64,000 nt of DNA from the NCBI RefSeq assembly GCF_037038585.1, contig NC_092520.1:773001-837000 (forward strand), read 5' to 3'. Below the pieces are notes generated by a model. It was not told the DNA's origin, did not search any database, and saw nothing but the letters and a program-made list of their open reading frames with translations. The translations under genes were made by a program, and so were the position numbers. The stretch comes from Patagioenas fasciata. Its lineage: Eukaryota > Chordata > Aves > Columbiformes > Columbidae. Of the stretch, positions 48,029 to 59,594 are shown in pieces (the first letter of the stretch is position 1; each line of letters begins with the position of its first letter).

Positions 48029-48353
48029 TGTCTGCAACTGCCTGGAAGAAGCGTGGAGCCAGGGGGGTCGGGCTCTGCTCCCCAGGAACAAGCGCCAGGA
48101 GCAGAGGAAACGGCCTCAAGTTGCGCCAGGGGAGGTTGAGGTTGGATCTGGGAACAATTTCTTCCCCAAAGGGCTGTGGGGCATTGGAACAGGCTGCCCA
48201 GGGCAGTGCTGGAGTCACCAGCCCTGGAGGGCTGGACAGACGGACAGGAGGTTCTCAGGACACGGGGCAGTGCCAGGGCTGGGGGATGGGTGGACTCAGT
48301 GAGCTTGAGCGTCAATTCCAAACAAAATAATTCTATGACCTGGTGATTCTATA
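48029..48353 (+). mobile_element. CR1 3' fragment
   Basis: Forward copy from CAACTGCCTGGAAGAAGCG through GGTTGGATCTGGGAACAATT to the tip ATTCTATGACCTGGTGATTC. Confidence 0.9.
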
Positions 48354-48737
48354 AGCAGTGGGGAGCCCCCCTGCACCCCCCTCCTCTTCTCCACGCAGGG
48401 CTGGGTGCTGGGGTGCTGATCCAGACAGTCCCTGTGCACAGGCAGCCCTTGGGTGCACCAAAGAGCAGAGATGGGAACCCATCAGGGCTGGTGACTTCCA
48501 CACCATGGGGATTCTGCCCAGAGCGCTGGGACACGGAGCTCTAGACCAGCTCGAGCTCAGCCCACCATGGGGTCCCCTGGTCAGGTTTCAGGGAGACCCC
48601 AGAACTGCTTGGAGGACCAGGTGGTTTTTCATGGGGAGCTTGGCCGTGCCCGGCCCTGCTGAGGAGCTGTGGGGGTCTGCAGCCTCTGACCAGCCCGTCC
48701 TGCCGCTGTGCTCCCCTCGCAGGTCAACATCTTCCAG

Positions 48738-51700
48738 ATGGAGGGTCCCACCACCGACCCCACCAACCAGCCCTGGCCAGGACCCCCGGCCCAGCCCGAG
48801 ACCCCGGACCCCAGCCCTCTCCGGGAGACCTGGGCTGGCAAATACGACTTCCTGCTGTCCTGCCTGGGCTACTGCGTGGGGCTGGGCAACGTCTGGCGCT
48901 TCCCCTACCTGTGCTACCGCAACGGAGGAGGTGGGGCCACAACAGAGCAGACGCATCCTTTCCCTTTTCTTTCCCTTTCCCTTTCCCTTTCCCTTTCCCT
49001 TTCCCTTTCCCTTTCCCTTTCCCTTTCCCTTTCCCTTTCCTCTTTCCCTTCCCCTTCCCCTTCCACTTCCCCTTCTCCTTCTCCTTCCCCTTCCCCTTCT
49101 CCTTCCCCTTCCCCTTCCCCTTCCCCTTCTCCTTCCCCTTTCCATTCCCCTTCCCCTTCTCCTTCCCCTTCCCCTTCTCCTTCCCCTTCCCCTTCTCCTT
49201 CCCCTTCTCCTTCCCCTTTCCATTCCCCTTCCCCTTCCCCTTCCCCTTCCCCTCTCCCTCCCTTCTCCTCGATGGAGAGCAGGAGGATGGAGAGGGACAA
49301 CGAGACAGTGCGGGGGACAGAAAACATGGAGATTTCAGGGGTTTGGGGACTAGTGTTGCTCACCTGGGTCTTGTGTTGCACCATGAATCCTGGGGGCGGC
49401 TCTGAGCCCCTCACTCCAAGAAAGGCCTTGGGGTGCTGGAGCGAGTGGAGGGAAGGGAACGGAGCTGATGAGGGGCTGGAGCACAAGTGTGATGGGAGCG
49501 GCTGAGGGACCTGGGGGGTTCAGCTGGAGAACAGGAGCTGAGGGGAGACCTTCTGATCTCTGAACTGCCTGAAAGGAGCTTGGAGCCAGGGGGGTCGGGC
49601 TCTGCTCCCCAGGAACAAGCGCCAGGAGCAGAGGAAACGGCCTCAAGTTGCGCCAGGGGAGGTTGAGGTTGGATGTGGGAACAATTTCTTCCCCAAAGGG
49701 CTGTGGGGCATTGGAACAGGCTGCCCAGGGCAGTGCTGGAGTCACCATCCCTGGAGGGCTGGACAGACGGACAGGAGGTTCTCAGGACATGGGCAGCGCC
49801 AGAGGTGGGTTATGGTTGGACTCCATGAGCTTGAGCGGCTTTTCCAACCAAAATGATTCTATGGACACCAGCACTCGAATCTGCTGTGAGGACACTTTAG
49901 GAGTTCACAGCATCTCCCCATGTCTGTGCCGGGGAAGTTCTGCTCCTGCTGGGGCCGCCCTGTGTAGCCCAGTGATGCCTCAGCTCTGGAGTGAGCCCTG
50001 AGCACCGTCCTGCCTGCTTTGGGTACAGAAGAGCTGCCGCCAGGCAGAGCCCCCTGCACAGCATCTCTGCCCCCCGAGAAGCAGGGCTTGGCCAGAAAGG
50101 CGGTGACCCCCAGCAGCTCTGCCAGACCCCGCAGCTGGGAACACTGGGTGCTGTGCCGCTCTGAGCTTTGTGCATCGCGCGCAGAGGTGCCGTCCATGAC
50201 AAACCCAACGCAGCCAGGCAGGAGCGCCCGGGACGTCGGCCAAGCGGGGGCAATGACCTGCGGCAGCTCCGGGGCAGGACAAAGTGCAGGCGGCTCCGCA
50301 CGTCCTGGTGCCAACACCCCAGGGTGCAGCGCATGTCCTGGGGCCGTGGGATGGCAAAGTCCCCCCAAGGGCCGTTCCGGAGCCCCTCGCTGCTCCTGCT
50401 GCCCCGATGGCGTCTCCTCTTGCACCAGCTGGAGGGACCACCTGGAATCACAGAGGTTTGGGTTGAGGGACCTTCCCAGCTCCCCAGTCCCCCTGCCATG
50501 ACAGGGACATCTTCACCAGCTCAGGGTGCTCAGAGCCCCGTCCAGCCTGGCCTGGGATGTCTCCAGGGATGGTTCAGCCACCACCTCTCTGGCCAACTTG
50601 GGCCAGGCTCTTACCACACTCAGGGCCACAATTGCTCCCTCGTGTCTGGCCTCCCCCCTCCTGACCGGCCCTGCCAGCTGTGCTGTGCCCTGACCCCCGT
50701 TTCCCTCACCAGGAATCGTCACCACCTGCCCCGGCTGCTGCCCTGGGCTCCCCGGTGCTCCATGGGCTGCAGGGACCCCACAACCGACCTTCTACTGCAC
50801 CGGTTCTCTACGTTCCTTCCAGTCTGCCCAGTTAAACTGGTGATCTCTCCTTTGCCCCATGGCTGCTCCTTAAACCCCTGTAACAGAACTCATTTGCTGA
50901 TGGGCTGCACCACATGTCCGGGGCACGGCCTGGTGGCTGCTGTGCTCGTGTGGTGGCAGCAGCACCTGAGCGTGGGACCCAGGCTGTGGGACCCCAACCA
51001 GTGCTCCACAGTCCCCCAAAACTGTGCCACACACCCGGCTGTCCCCAGCCCCACAGCGTCCTGCTGAGCTGGTGTCTTAGAGTCACAGGGTCATTTGGGT
51101 TGGAAAAACCCCTCAAGCTCATCGAGTCCAACCGTTTCCCAGCCCTGTCCCTGCCCCATGTTCTGAGAACCTCCTGTCCGTCTGTCCAGCCCTCCAGGGC
51201 TGGTGACTCCAGCACTGCCCTGGGCAGCCTGTTCCAATGCCCCACAGCCCTTTGGGGAAGAAATTGTTCCCCACATCCAACCTCAACCTCCCCTGGCGCA
51301 ACTTGAGGCCGTTTCCTCTGCTCCTGGCGCTTGTTCCTGGGGAGCAGAGCCCGACCCCCCCGGCTCCAAGCTCCTTTCGGTTGTTCCAGCGATGAGCCAG
51401 GGCTGGGCTGTGCTGAGCTTTGCCCCCAGCCTCACCACAGGAATTTGGCCCTCTGGACAGGGTTTGCTGCGGTGTGACGGGGCGGCTGAGCCCTCACTGG
51501 GGTGGCTGAGCCCGCACTGGGGCTGGGGCGGCCACAGATCCCCGGGGAAGCGTCTTCTCCGTCCCACAAGGTGCAAAGCCAGAGCTGGTGGCAGCACCAG
51601 TGCTGGGGATGGGGACAAAGGGGATGGAGACGCGCTGCTCAGCGGGAGCCAGAGCAGCTGCCACCAGGTGCCCTGGGGACACGGGCTGTGCTGCGGGAGC

Positions 51701-54700
51701 CTGGCGGGTGCGTCACCCCGCAGTGACCGGCGTGCTCGCCACTGGATGTCACTGCTGCCCGTGGTCACTCCCGGGCACCCATGGGGACAGGGACACGATC
51801 CCTGCCACCCTGTGGCAGTGTCAGCCAAAGGGACTTTGGGCCAGCAAGAGAAATAGGGGTTCAGGGGGAGCTGCTGCCCCTGGCCCCCCATCCAAAGGGA
51901 TGGGGATGGGGAGAAAGGCAGTGTGGGGGGTTTATCCCAAAGCCGCGGAGCTGGGGCGGTTGGAGCTTTGTGCTCAGAACACCCCTGCAGTGCCAGCGCT
52001 TGGGGACACGTTGTCCCCGCAGCAAAGCAGCCTGAGCCATCGTGTCCCAGTGTCACAGGCAGAGCAGCAACACGCTGCCCCGCCTCGGTCCCCTGGCCCC
52101 ACAAGCATTGTCCCCACTCGCTCGGCCTCCCCGAGCAGTCGAGCAGGAGTCCCCGATGTCCCCACCATGGTCCCCAATGTCCCCGCCGTGGTGCCCTCGT
52201 CCCCAGGCTGAGCCCTGTGGAGCCTCTGCCGGAGCTGCTGCTGCCCCACGCGTGCACAGATGTGGAGGCAAACTCCCCCAGCACTGCGCTAATGAGCGCC
52301 CAGCTAATGAGCAGCCAGCCCTGTATCTGGTCTGCTGGCCAGGCTGTGGGTCTGGATCTGCCATCGCGGCTGGGAGCTGCTCCACTGCGGGGAACGGCGG
52401 CGGGAGACGATGGGCTTGGGCTGCAGCCGCTGCCAGCTGGGAAATGCCGGTTTCTTCCCTGGAAAATGTCCTTTTGCAGCACAGATTCTGCCTGGCTGAG
52501 GCTGCGAGGAGCAGGGTTCCTCTGCAGAGAAGGCAGTTGGTGAAGGTGGAAGACAGCGTGTTGACAAACAGAGCACTGGGGTCTGCTGCAGGCACGTCCC
52601 GGGCTCTGAGCATCCCAAGGCTCTGAGCATCTGGCAGCACTGAGAATCCCTCATCCCTCAGCATCCCTCAGCATCCCTCAGCATCCCTCATCCTTCAGCA
52701 TCCTTCATCCCTCAGCATCCCTCATCCCTCAGCATCTCTCAGCATCCTTCATCTCTCAGCATCCTTCAGCATCCCTTATCCCTCAGCATCCCTCAACATC
52801 CCTCATCCCTCAGTATCTCTCGTCCCTCAACATCCCTCATCCCTCAGCATCCTTCATCCCTCAGCATCCCTCAACATCCCTCATCTCTCATCCCTCAGCA
52901 TCCTTCATCCCTTAGCATCACAGTATCACAGTATGTTTGGGATTGGAAGGGACCTTGAAAGCTCATCCAGTGCAATCCCCCCATGGAGCAGGAACACCCA
53001 GCTGAGGTTCCACAGGAAGGTGTCCAGGCGGGTTTGAATGTCTGCAGAGAAGGAGACTCCACAACCTCCCTGGGCAGCCTGGGCCAGGCTCTGACACCCT
53101 CACCATGAAGAAGTTTTTTCTCAAATTTAAGTGGAACCTCTTGTGTTCCAGCTTGATCCCATTGCCCCTTGTCCTATCATTGTTTGCCACTGAGAAGAGC
53201 CTGGCTCCATTCTCATGGCACTCACCCTTTATATATTTATAAACATTAATAAGCATCCCTCATCCCTTAGCACTGCTGCAGCACCCACGGCTGCACCCCA
53301 GTGCTGCTCCCATCACCCAGCCCAACCAGGACCAGTGGGTTCCCCCCAGCTCCCCACTCACGTCCTCACCGTGGGTCTTCTGAGGAACTCATGAGTACCA
53401 GAGGAAACGGCCTCAAGTTGCCCAGGGGAGGTTGAGGTTGGATCTGGGGAACAATTTCTTCCCCAAAGGGCTGTGGGGCATTGGAACAGGCTGCCCAGGG
53501 CAGTGCTGGAGTCACCAGCCCTGGAGGGCTGGACAGACGGACATGAGGTTCTCAGGACATGAAGCAGTGGTGGATTTGGCAGTGGAGGTTAATGGTTGGA
53601 TTAGATGATCTCAAAGGTCTTTTCCATTTGAAACACTTCACTAATTGACTTGTCTGCTGGGGATGCCTCTGGGATGGAGACCTTCCCTGCTCCACCATGT
53701 CCCACCCAGACACGTGTCCCCAGAGCAAGCCCAAACCACACACGTCTGTCCGTGGTGCCATCCGTCCCCCTGACCTGCTGCCCCTCTCCTCCTCCCAGGT
53801 GTGTTCCTCATCCCCTACTTCATCATGCTGCTGGTGACGGGGCTGCCGCTCTTCCTGATGGAGCTGAGCCTGGGCCAGTACGGGGCCGCGGGGCCCATCA
53901 CCGTCTGGAAGTGCTGCCCACTCCTGAGAGGTGGGACTGGGGGATCCTCTCCTTCCCACCCCACATCTGCCAGGACCCTGAGTTCCTGGGCAGGTCCCCA
54001 CCACCCCTCCACCCCCGGGACCGGTGCCGGGGGTCCGCAGGGTGTCACCCCCTCTCCCGGTGCAGGTGTTGGCGTCGCCATGCTGATCGTGTCCTCCCTG
54101 GTGTCCCTCTACTACAACGTCATCATCGCTTGGGCTTTCTACTACCTGGGCTCCTCCTTCCGGAGCCCCCTGCCCTGGTCCTGCAGCGCCCCCAGCAACA
54201 GGAACCACTGCCAGGTCGGTGTCCTGGGGTGGTGGCACCGTGGGGTCTGTGCCCATGTGGGGCTGGACCGTGGGGTGGTTTCTGCTGGGAGCTGCAGCAG
54301 GAGGGCCTGGGGGACACTGGGGACGGTGGTGGTGACGGTGACCCGCTGGGGCCGTGTGTTGCAGAACGCGTTTGTGAGCGCCGGCTGGGTCAGCGCCAGC
54401 GAGCTTTTCTGGAAGTGAGTCCCTGCGCAGCGGCATCGACGTGTGGCCCCCACCCGTGTTCCCTGCCGCGCCTGGGGGTCACCTCCCCAGGTCCCCAGGG
54501 CTGCCTCCCCGGGCAGCGCTCAGTGACACCAGGGGCTTCGTGAAGAGCGGAGGGATGGCTGAGGACACCGTGGAGCTGACGAGGGCACCTCGTGTCCCCA
54601 TCCCACCGCCCCGTGTCCCCGCAGGGATCGAGTGCTGGGGGTGACACACAGCTCCGGCCTGGGGGACCCCGGCCCCGTGCGCTGGCCCCTTGCCCTGTGC

Positions 54701-57700
54701 CTGCTGGCAGCCTGGACCCTCCTCTTCCTCTGCCTGCTGAAGGGCATCCGCAGCTCGGGCAAGGTGCGGGATGCGGGGGGTACGCGGGGTGCGGGGGGTA
54801 CGCGGGGTGTGCGGGTTACATGCGGTGCGGGGGGCGGCGGTGCTGGTGGAGTGGGGCTGAGCCAGCCATGCCCCGCACAGGTTGTTTACTTCACCGCCAC
54901 CTTCCCCTACCTCGTCATCCTCATCCTCATCATCCGGGGGGCCACGCTGGACGGCTCCCTCGACGGCGTGCGCTTCTACCTGTCCTCGGACTGGAGCCGG
55001 CTGCAGAGCGCACAGGTAACCCCGCGGGGTCCCCGGGGGCAGCGACACCCCCAGCCCAGGGTCCTGCAGCCCCCGGTCCGTCCTCTCCCAGGTGTGGAGC
55101 GATGCAGCCTCGCAGATCTTCTACTCCCTGGGCATTGGCTTCGGGGGGCTGCTCTCCATGGCCTCCTACAACAGGTTTGACAACAACGTCATCCGGTGAG
55201 CACAGGGGACATGGGGGACATAGGGGACTCAGGGGACATAGGGGACTCGGGCTGTTGGGGCACACATTGGGGGGGGCTGAGCCCCACGGCCCGTGGGGAT
55301 GCCCACATCTCCATCCTCACGTCATGAGCGTGGGGCTGGGACCCCCTCCCGGCAGGGACACCTTGATCATCACCGTCGGGAACTGCTGCACCAGCTTCTT
55401 CGCCGGCTTCGCCATCTTCTCGGTGCTGGGGCACATGGCCTGGAGGAAAGAGGTCCCCGTGGGCAGCGTTGTCGACTCAGGTGTGGGCTCAGGGAGGGGA
55501 CCCATGCAGGGCTGTGCCTGGGGACATCCCGGTGCCCTGTGCTGGGACAGGGACACGGGGCTGCAGTTGAGCTCACATCCAGCTGCACTTGGCCCGTCTC
55601 ACCATGACGTGTCCATTCACGCTTCCTGCAACTGCCTGAAAGGAGCTTGGAGCCAGGGGGGTCGGGCTCTGCTCCCCAGGAACAAGCGCCAGGAGCAGAG
55701 GAAACGGCCTCAAGTTGCCCAGGGGAGGTTGAGGTTGGATCTGGGAACAATTGCTTCCCCAAAGGGCTGTGGGGCATTGGAACAGGCTGCCCAGGGCAGT
55801 GCTGGAGTCACCATCCCTGGAGGGCTGGACAGACGGACATGAGGTTCTCAGGACATGGGGCAGTGCTGGGGGTGGGTTGTGGTTGGACTCCATGATCTTG
55901 AGGGGCTTTTCCAACCCAAATGACCCTGTGATTTGGTGATTCCCCCCGTGTCTCCACAGGTCCTGGGCTGGCGTTCGTGGCGTACCCTGAGGCCCTGTCC
56001 CTGCTGCCCGGCTCCCCGTTCTGGTCCATCCTCTTCTTCCTGATGCTGATCACCCTGGGAGTGGACACTCTGGTGATTGTCACCTCGGGCAGCCCCATGT
56101 CCTGCCCTGTGCCTTAGGGTGCCTTAGGGTGCCAGGTACCCCCGTCTCGGGTGTACAACTGGCACAGTGTGCCTGGGCCTGGAGGATGAGGATGGTGCTG
56201 GAGCAGGGGCTTCACAGCCCCATGTGTATGGGGTGCACCCGAGGACATGGGGCTGGGATGCAGCCACGTCCCAGCGGCACTGGGTTTGGGTTTGCCCAGG
56301 TGTCCTGGGGATGGGGATGCCTGTGGGGACAGTGTCCTGCAAAGTCCCCTCTGTGAGCACCATCCCGAGGGAGGCAGGACCAGGACACCCCACACTGACG
56401 TCCCCGTCCCGCAGTTCGGGAACATCGAGGGCATCACCACGGCCATCCTGGACGAGTTCCCCGCCCTGCGCAGCTGGAGGAGGAAGACGGCGCTGCTGGG
56501 TGTCCTCTGCGTCTCTTTCTTCCTGCTGGGGCTCCTGCTGGTCACCCAGGTACGGGGTCCCTGCGCCCAGCGGCACCCTCAGGGAGCTGACAGGGGGAGG
56601 ACGGGGACCAGAACCGGCCCCCCCTGCCCTCCAGTGCAGAACAGGCTGCCCAGGGCAGTGCTGGAGTCACCATCCCTGGAGGGCTGGACAGACGGACATG
56701 AGGTTCTCAGGACATGGGGCAGGGACAGGGTGGGTTATGGTTGGACTCGATGAGCTTGAGGGGCTTTTCCAACCACAATGATTCTATGATCCTTCATCTG
56801 GGAGGAGGGGGGGCTGTTCCCAGTCCCAGGTGTCATTGCCATCCATGGGGTGGGGTGTCCTGCACCCCCTGCCGCGCTCACCCCGTCCCTCCCCACCTCG
56901 CAGGGCGGCATCTTCTGGTTCACCCTCATCGACACCTACAGCACGGGCTTCGGGCTGATCGTGGTCGCCCTCTTCATGTGCATGGGCATCACCTTCTGCT
57001 ACGGTGAGCGGGTGGCCGGGGGACGCGGGACACGGGTTCCTCTGCACCTCCAGGGCTCAGCACTGCGGGTCTCCCAGGGCTCAGCACTGCAGGGCTCATG
57101 GCGAACGGTGGATCTGTGGGTGCACGGGCAGCTGCGGGCAGCGTGGAGCTGGGGTGGGCAGGGGGTTACCCCCGTCCTGCTGCCCCGCGCAGCTCAGTCC
57201 CGTGGGGAGATGCTGAGATGTGGGTGCAGTTTAACCCGTGCTGGAGGGATCTGGTTCCACCCGCTGAGCATCTTTGTGTGAGGAAAGGCTGAGAGAGCTG
57301 GGGCTGCTGAGCTGGAGAAGAGAAGCTGAGAGGGATGTGATCAATGATCAATAGCTCAGGGTGGGTGTCAGAGGATGGAGCAGACTCTGTTCAGTGGTGC
57401 CCAGCGCCAGGGTGAGGGGCAACGGGCACAGACTGAACCACAGGAGGCTCCATGTGAACATGAGCAGAACCTTGTGTGCTGGGAGGTGCCAGAGCCTGGC
57501 CCAGGCTGCCCAGAGCGGGTGTGGAGTCTCCTTCTCTGAGACATTCAAACCCGCCTGGGATCCTGTGTGATCTGCTCTGTGACCCTGGGTGATCTGCTCT
57601 GTGACCATGGGTGAGCAGTGGGGCTGGGGATCTACAGAGGGCACAACCAGCCTGGGATGCTGGGGTTGTGTGGATGATGTTCAGCACCCAGCACTGCTGA

Positions 57701-59594
57701 GGGAGCTGGGGTTCTGGAGCTGGACAAGAGGAGACTGAGGGGGGACTCATTCATGGGGATCAATATGGAAAGGGGCAGTGTCAGGAGGATGGAGCCAGGC
57801 TCTTCTGGGTGACAACCAGTGACAGGACAAGGGGCAAAGGGTGCAAACTGGAACACAGGAGGTTCCATTTAAACATGAGAAGAAACTTGTTCCTGGTGAG
57901 GGTGTCAGAGCCTGGCCCAGGCTGCCCAGGGAGGCTGTGGAGTCTCCTTCTCTGCAGACATTCAAACCCGCCTGGACCCCTTCCTGTGGAACCTCAGCTG
58001 GGTGTTCCTGCTCCATGGGGGATTGCACTGGATGAGCTTTCCAGGGCCCTTCAACCCCTGACGTTCTGGAGTTCTGGGATCTCTATTCTCAGCCCAGCTC
58101 AGCCCCAGACGGGGTGTCCCGGGTGCCTGGGGGGTGCACCCAGCGTGTCCCCGGCCATGACCCTTCCCCTGGCTCCCGCAGGTGTGGACCAGTTCTGCCG
58201 GGACATTGTGGACATGATCTGCCGGTGCCCGCCCTGGTGCAGCCGCTTGCTGGGCTACTTCAAGCTGTGCTGGATCTTCTTCACGCCGTGCCTGCTGCTG
58301 GTGAGCACCGGGCGCCGTGGGGCTGGTGGGGGGGCCAGGCTGGGGGGAGTCCGGGGTGTCCCTGGGGGTCCCCACATTGCCCGTCCTGGCCAAATCCCCG
58401 GGCCCACGGTGCCGCAGCGTCACACGGCTCCCGCGCGCTCTGCCCCGCAGTTCACGCTCATCTACACCTTCCTGGACATGTACAGCAAACCCCTGCGCTA
58501 CGGCTCCTACGAGTTCCCCGCCTGGGGCACCAGCCTGGGCGTCTGCATAGGCGTCCTCCCCTGCCTGCAGATCCCGCTCGGCGCCGCGCTGGCCCTGGGC
58601 CGCGAGTCGGGGACGCTGAGCGATGTGAGTGTGCCAGGGGACGGGGATGGGGACGGGACAGGGATGGGATGGGGATGGGGACAGTGATGGGATGGGATGG
58701 GGATGGGGATGGGACAGGAATGGGATGGGATGGGATGGGATGGGATGGGATGGGATGGGATGGGATGGGATGGGATGGGATGGGACAGGGATGGGATGGG
58801 GATGGTGTCGGGGATGGGGATGGGACAGGGGTGGGATGGGGATGGTGTCGGGGGTGGGACAGGGATGGGATGGGGATGGGGATGGGGATGGGGACAGGGA
58901 TGGGATGGGATGGGACGGGGATGGGACAGGGATGGGATGGGGATGGTGTCAGGGATGGGACAGGGATGGGGATGGGGACAAGGATGGGACGGGGATGGGG
59001 ACAGGGATGGGATGAGGATGGGATGGGGATGGGATGGGATGGGGATGGCGTTGGGGATGGGACAGGGATGGGGATGGGGACAAGGATGGGACGGGGATGG
59101 GGACAGGGATGGGGACAGGGATGGGACAGGGACGGGGACAGCAATGGAACAGGGATGGGGACAGGGATGGGACAGGGACGGGAACAGCAATGGGACAGGC
59201 ATGGGACCGGGATGGGACAGGGATGGAGAGGGGGCAGAGCAGGGGCTGCCCCAGTGCTGGGGCTGGGGCAGGAGGGAGCAGCGAGGGAGCAGTGATGGCA
59301 CGGGGGTGACGCTGACCCTTCCCAGGAGATACAAAGGGCCGGGCGCGGTGGGGTCTGAGCCCCCCGGCATCCCCGTCCCCGCTGCCCCCTCCCATGGTGA
59401 CGCTGGGGGCCTCGGGGCAGCCCCCGCTCACCCTCGCCCACCCCCAGCGCTTCCAGAAAGCCACCCAGCCCCTGCAGTCCTGGAGAGCGGGCACCGTGCG
59501 GGACGCGGCCAGGGACGTCATCGACGTGCCCTTCACCATCACCCTGACCGGCAGCGACTTCGCCGCGCCGCCCCACGGCGGCACCGAGGCCTGA
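48738..59594 (+). CDS. SLC6-family Na+/Cl--dependent transporter (14 exons)
   Basis: Plasma-membrane symporter of the SLC6 (neurotransmitter:sodium symporter) family. Coding exons: 48738-48930 (exon opens at 48723), 53799-53930, 54066-54214, 54365-54414, 54625-54763, 54881-55015, 55092-55195, 55356-55480, 55960-56072, 56415-56549, 56904-57003, 58182-58300, 58451-58624, 59448-59594. All are GT-AG and phases close, giving 604 residues plus TGA. TM1 carries [12 protein letters not shown] (47-58), with Gly48 where monoamine carriers have Asp, which points to the amino-acid branch. ELSLGQ (86-91), [10 protein letters not shown] (222-231) and GPGLAF (343-348) are family signatures. Asn310 and Ser313 in TM7 fit the chloride site; Cys148/Cys157 fit the extracellular-loop-2 disulfide. 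By eye it is nearest to the proline/glycine transporters ([20 protein letters not shown]), but the subtype is unsettled. The start is the first Met in the exon; a further upstream coding exon cannot be excluded. Confidence 0.93.
48955..49262. repeat. Polypyrimidine (CCCTTT/CCCCTT)n tract in SLC6 intron 1
   Basis: About 300 bp of nearly pure pyrimidine on the plus strand. TTTCCC hexamers (48957-49040) pass into CCCCTTCTCCTT and CCCCTTCCCCTT patterns. It begins about 25 bp after the exon 1 donor. Confidence 0.95.
49425..49863 (+). mobile_element. CR1 3' fragment in SLC6 intron 1
   Basis: Forward copy nearly colinear with 11541-11985 (GGTGCTGGAGCGAGTGGAGG), with tip ATGATTCTATGG. Confidence 0.9.
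50232..50448 (-). repeat. Inverted duplicate segment, copy A
   Basis: About 217 bp of non-CR1 sequence that reappears in inverted orientation, about 90% identical by eye, at 62872-63088. Shared markers include GTCCCTCCAGCTGGTG, GGGGTGTTGGCACCAGGACG and AGCTGCCGCAGGTCATTG on the minus strand. It abuts the 3' tip of the CR1 at 50447. Confidence 0.85.
50447..50662 (-). mobile_element. CR1 3' fragment in SLC6 intron 1
   Basis: Reverse copy from AATCACAGAGGTTTGGGTTG to a decayed GGCCACAATTGCTCCCTCG. It is duplicated together with its flank (see 62415-63088). The sequence from 50663 to 51076 is unassigned. Confidence 0.88.
51077..51388 (-). mobile_element. CR1 3' fragment in SLC6 intron 1
   Basis: Reverse copy from AGAGTCACAGGGTCATTTGG to CCCGGCTCCAAGCTCCTTTC. 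Confidence 0.9.
51389..52614. other. Unassigned intron 1 sequence of the SLC6 gene
   Basis: GC-rich sequence with no exon or transposon recognised. Alternative first exons of the transporter cannot be excluded. Confidence 0.35.
52615..52925. repeat. CATCCCTCA-type short tandem repeat
   Basis: Nine-base CATCCCTCA and CAGCATCCCT motifs are reiterated irregularly for about 300 bp, ending at the CR1 tip at 52918. Confidence 0.9.
52918..53218 (-). mobile_element. CR1 3' fragment in SLC6 intron 1
   Basis: Reverse copy from CAGTATCACAGTATGTTTGG through CCACAGGAAGGTGTCCAGG to TGAGAAGAGCCTGGCTCC. Confidence 0.9.
53397..53637 (+). mobile_element. CR1 3' fragment near SLC6 exon 2
   Basis: Forward copy from ACCAGAGGAAACGGCCTCAA to a decayed tip (GGTTGGATTAGATGATCTC, TTTTCCATTTGAAAC). 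It ends about 160 bp before exon 2. Confidence 0.85.
54763..54845. repeat. GC-rich short repeat in SLC6 intron 5
   Basis: GCGGGGGGTACGCGGGGT units are repeated about four times just after the exon 5 donor. Confidence 0.8.
55620..55944 (+). mobile_element. CR1 3' fragment in SLC6 intron 8
   Basis: Forward copy from TTCCTGCAACTGCCTGAAAG to tip ACCCTGTGATTTGGTGATT. It ends about 15 bp before the exon 9 acceptor, so the CR1 tail forms part of that splice site's upstream region. Confidence 0.9.
56637..56793 (+). mobile_element. CR1 3' tip in SLC6 intron 10
   Basis: Forward tip from AGAACAGGCTGCCCAGGGCA to ATGATTCTATGATCC. Confidence 0.88.
57228..58085 (+). mobile_element. Two CR1 fragments in tandem, SLC6 intron 11
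   Basis: A decayed forward copy (about 57228-57640; GAGGAAAGGCTGAGAGAGCT, CATTCAAACCCGCCTGG) is followed by a better-preserved forward copy of the same region (about 57690-58085; GAGACTGAGGGGGGACTCAT, ending TTCTGGAGTTCTGGGATC). Confidence 0.85.
58650..59230. repeat. GGGATGGGAT/GGGGATGGGGACA minisatellite in SLC6 intron 13
   Basis: About 580 bp of GGGAT pentamers with GGGACAGGGATGG and GGGGATGGTGTC interspersed. The transcribed strand is G-rich with runs of 3-4 G every 5-6 bases, favourable to G-quadruplex formation. Confidence 0.95.

Noticed and set aside
48588-49486. Glu/Gly-Arg-rich frames on the minus strand over the pyrimidine tract
   Set aside because: They are the complement of the CCCTTT/CCCCTT simple repeat and overlap a confirmed plus-strand SLC6 exon.
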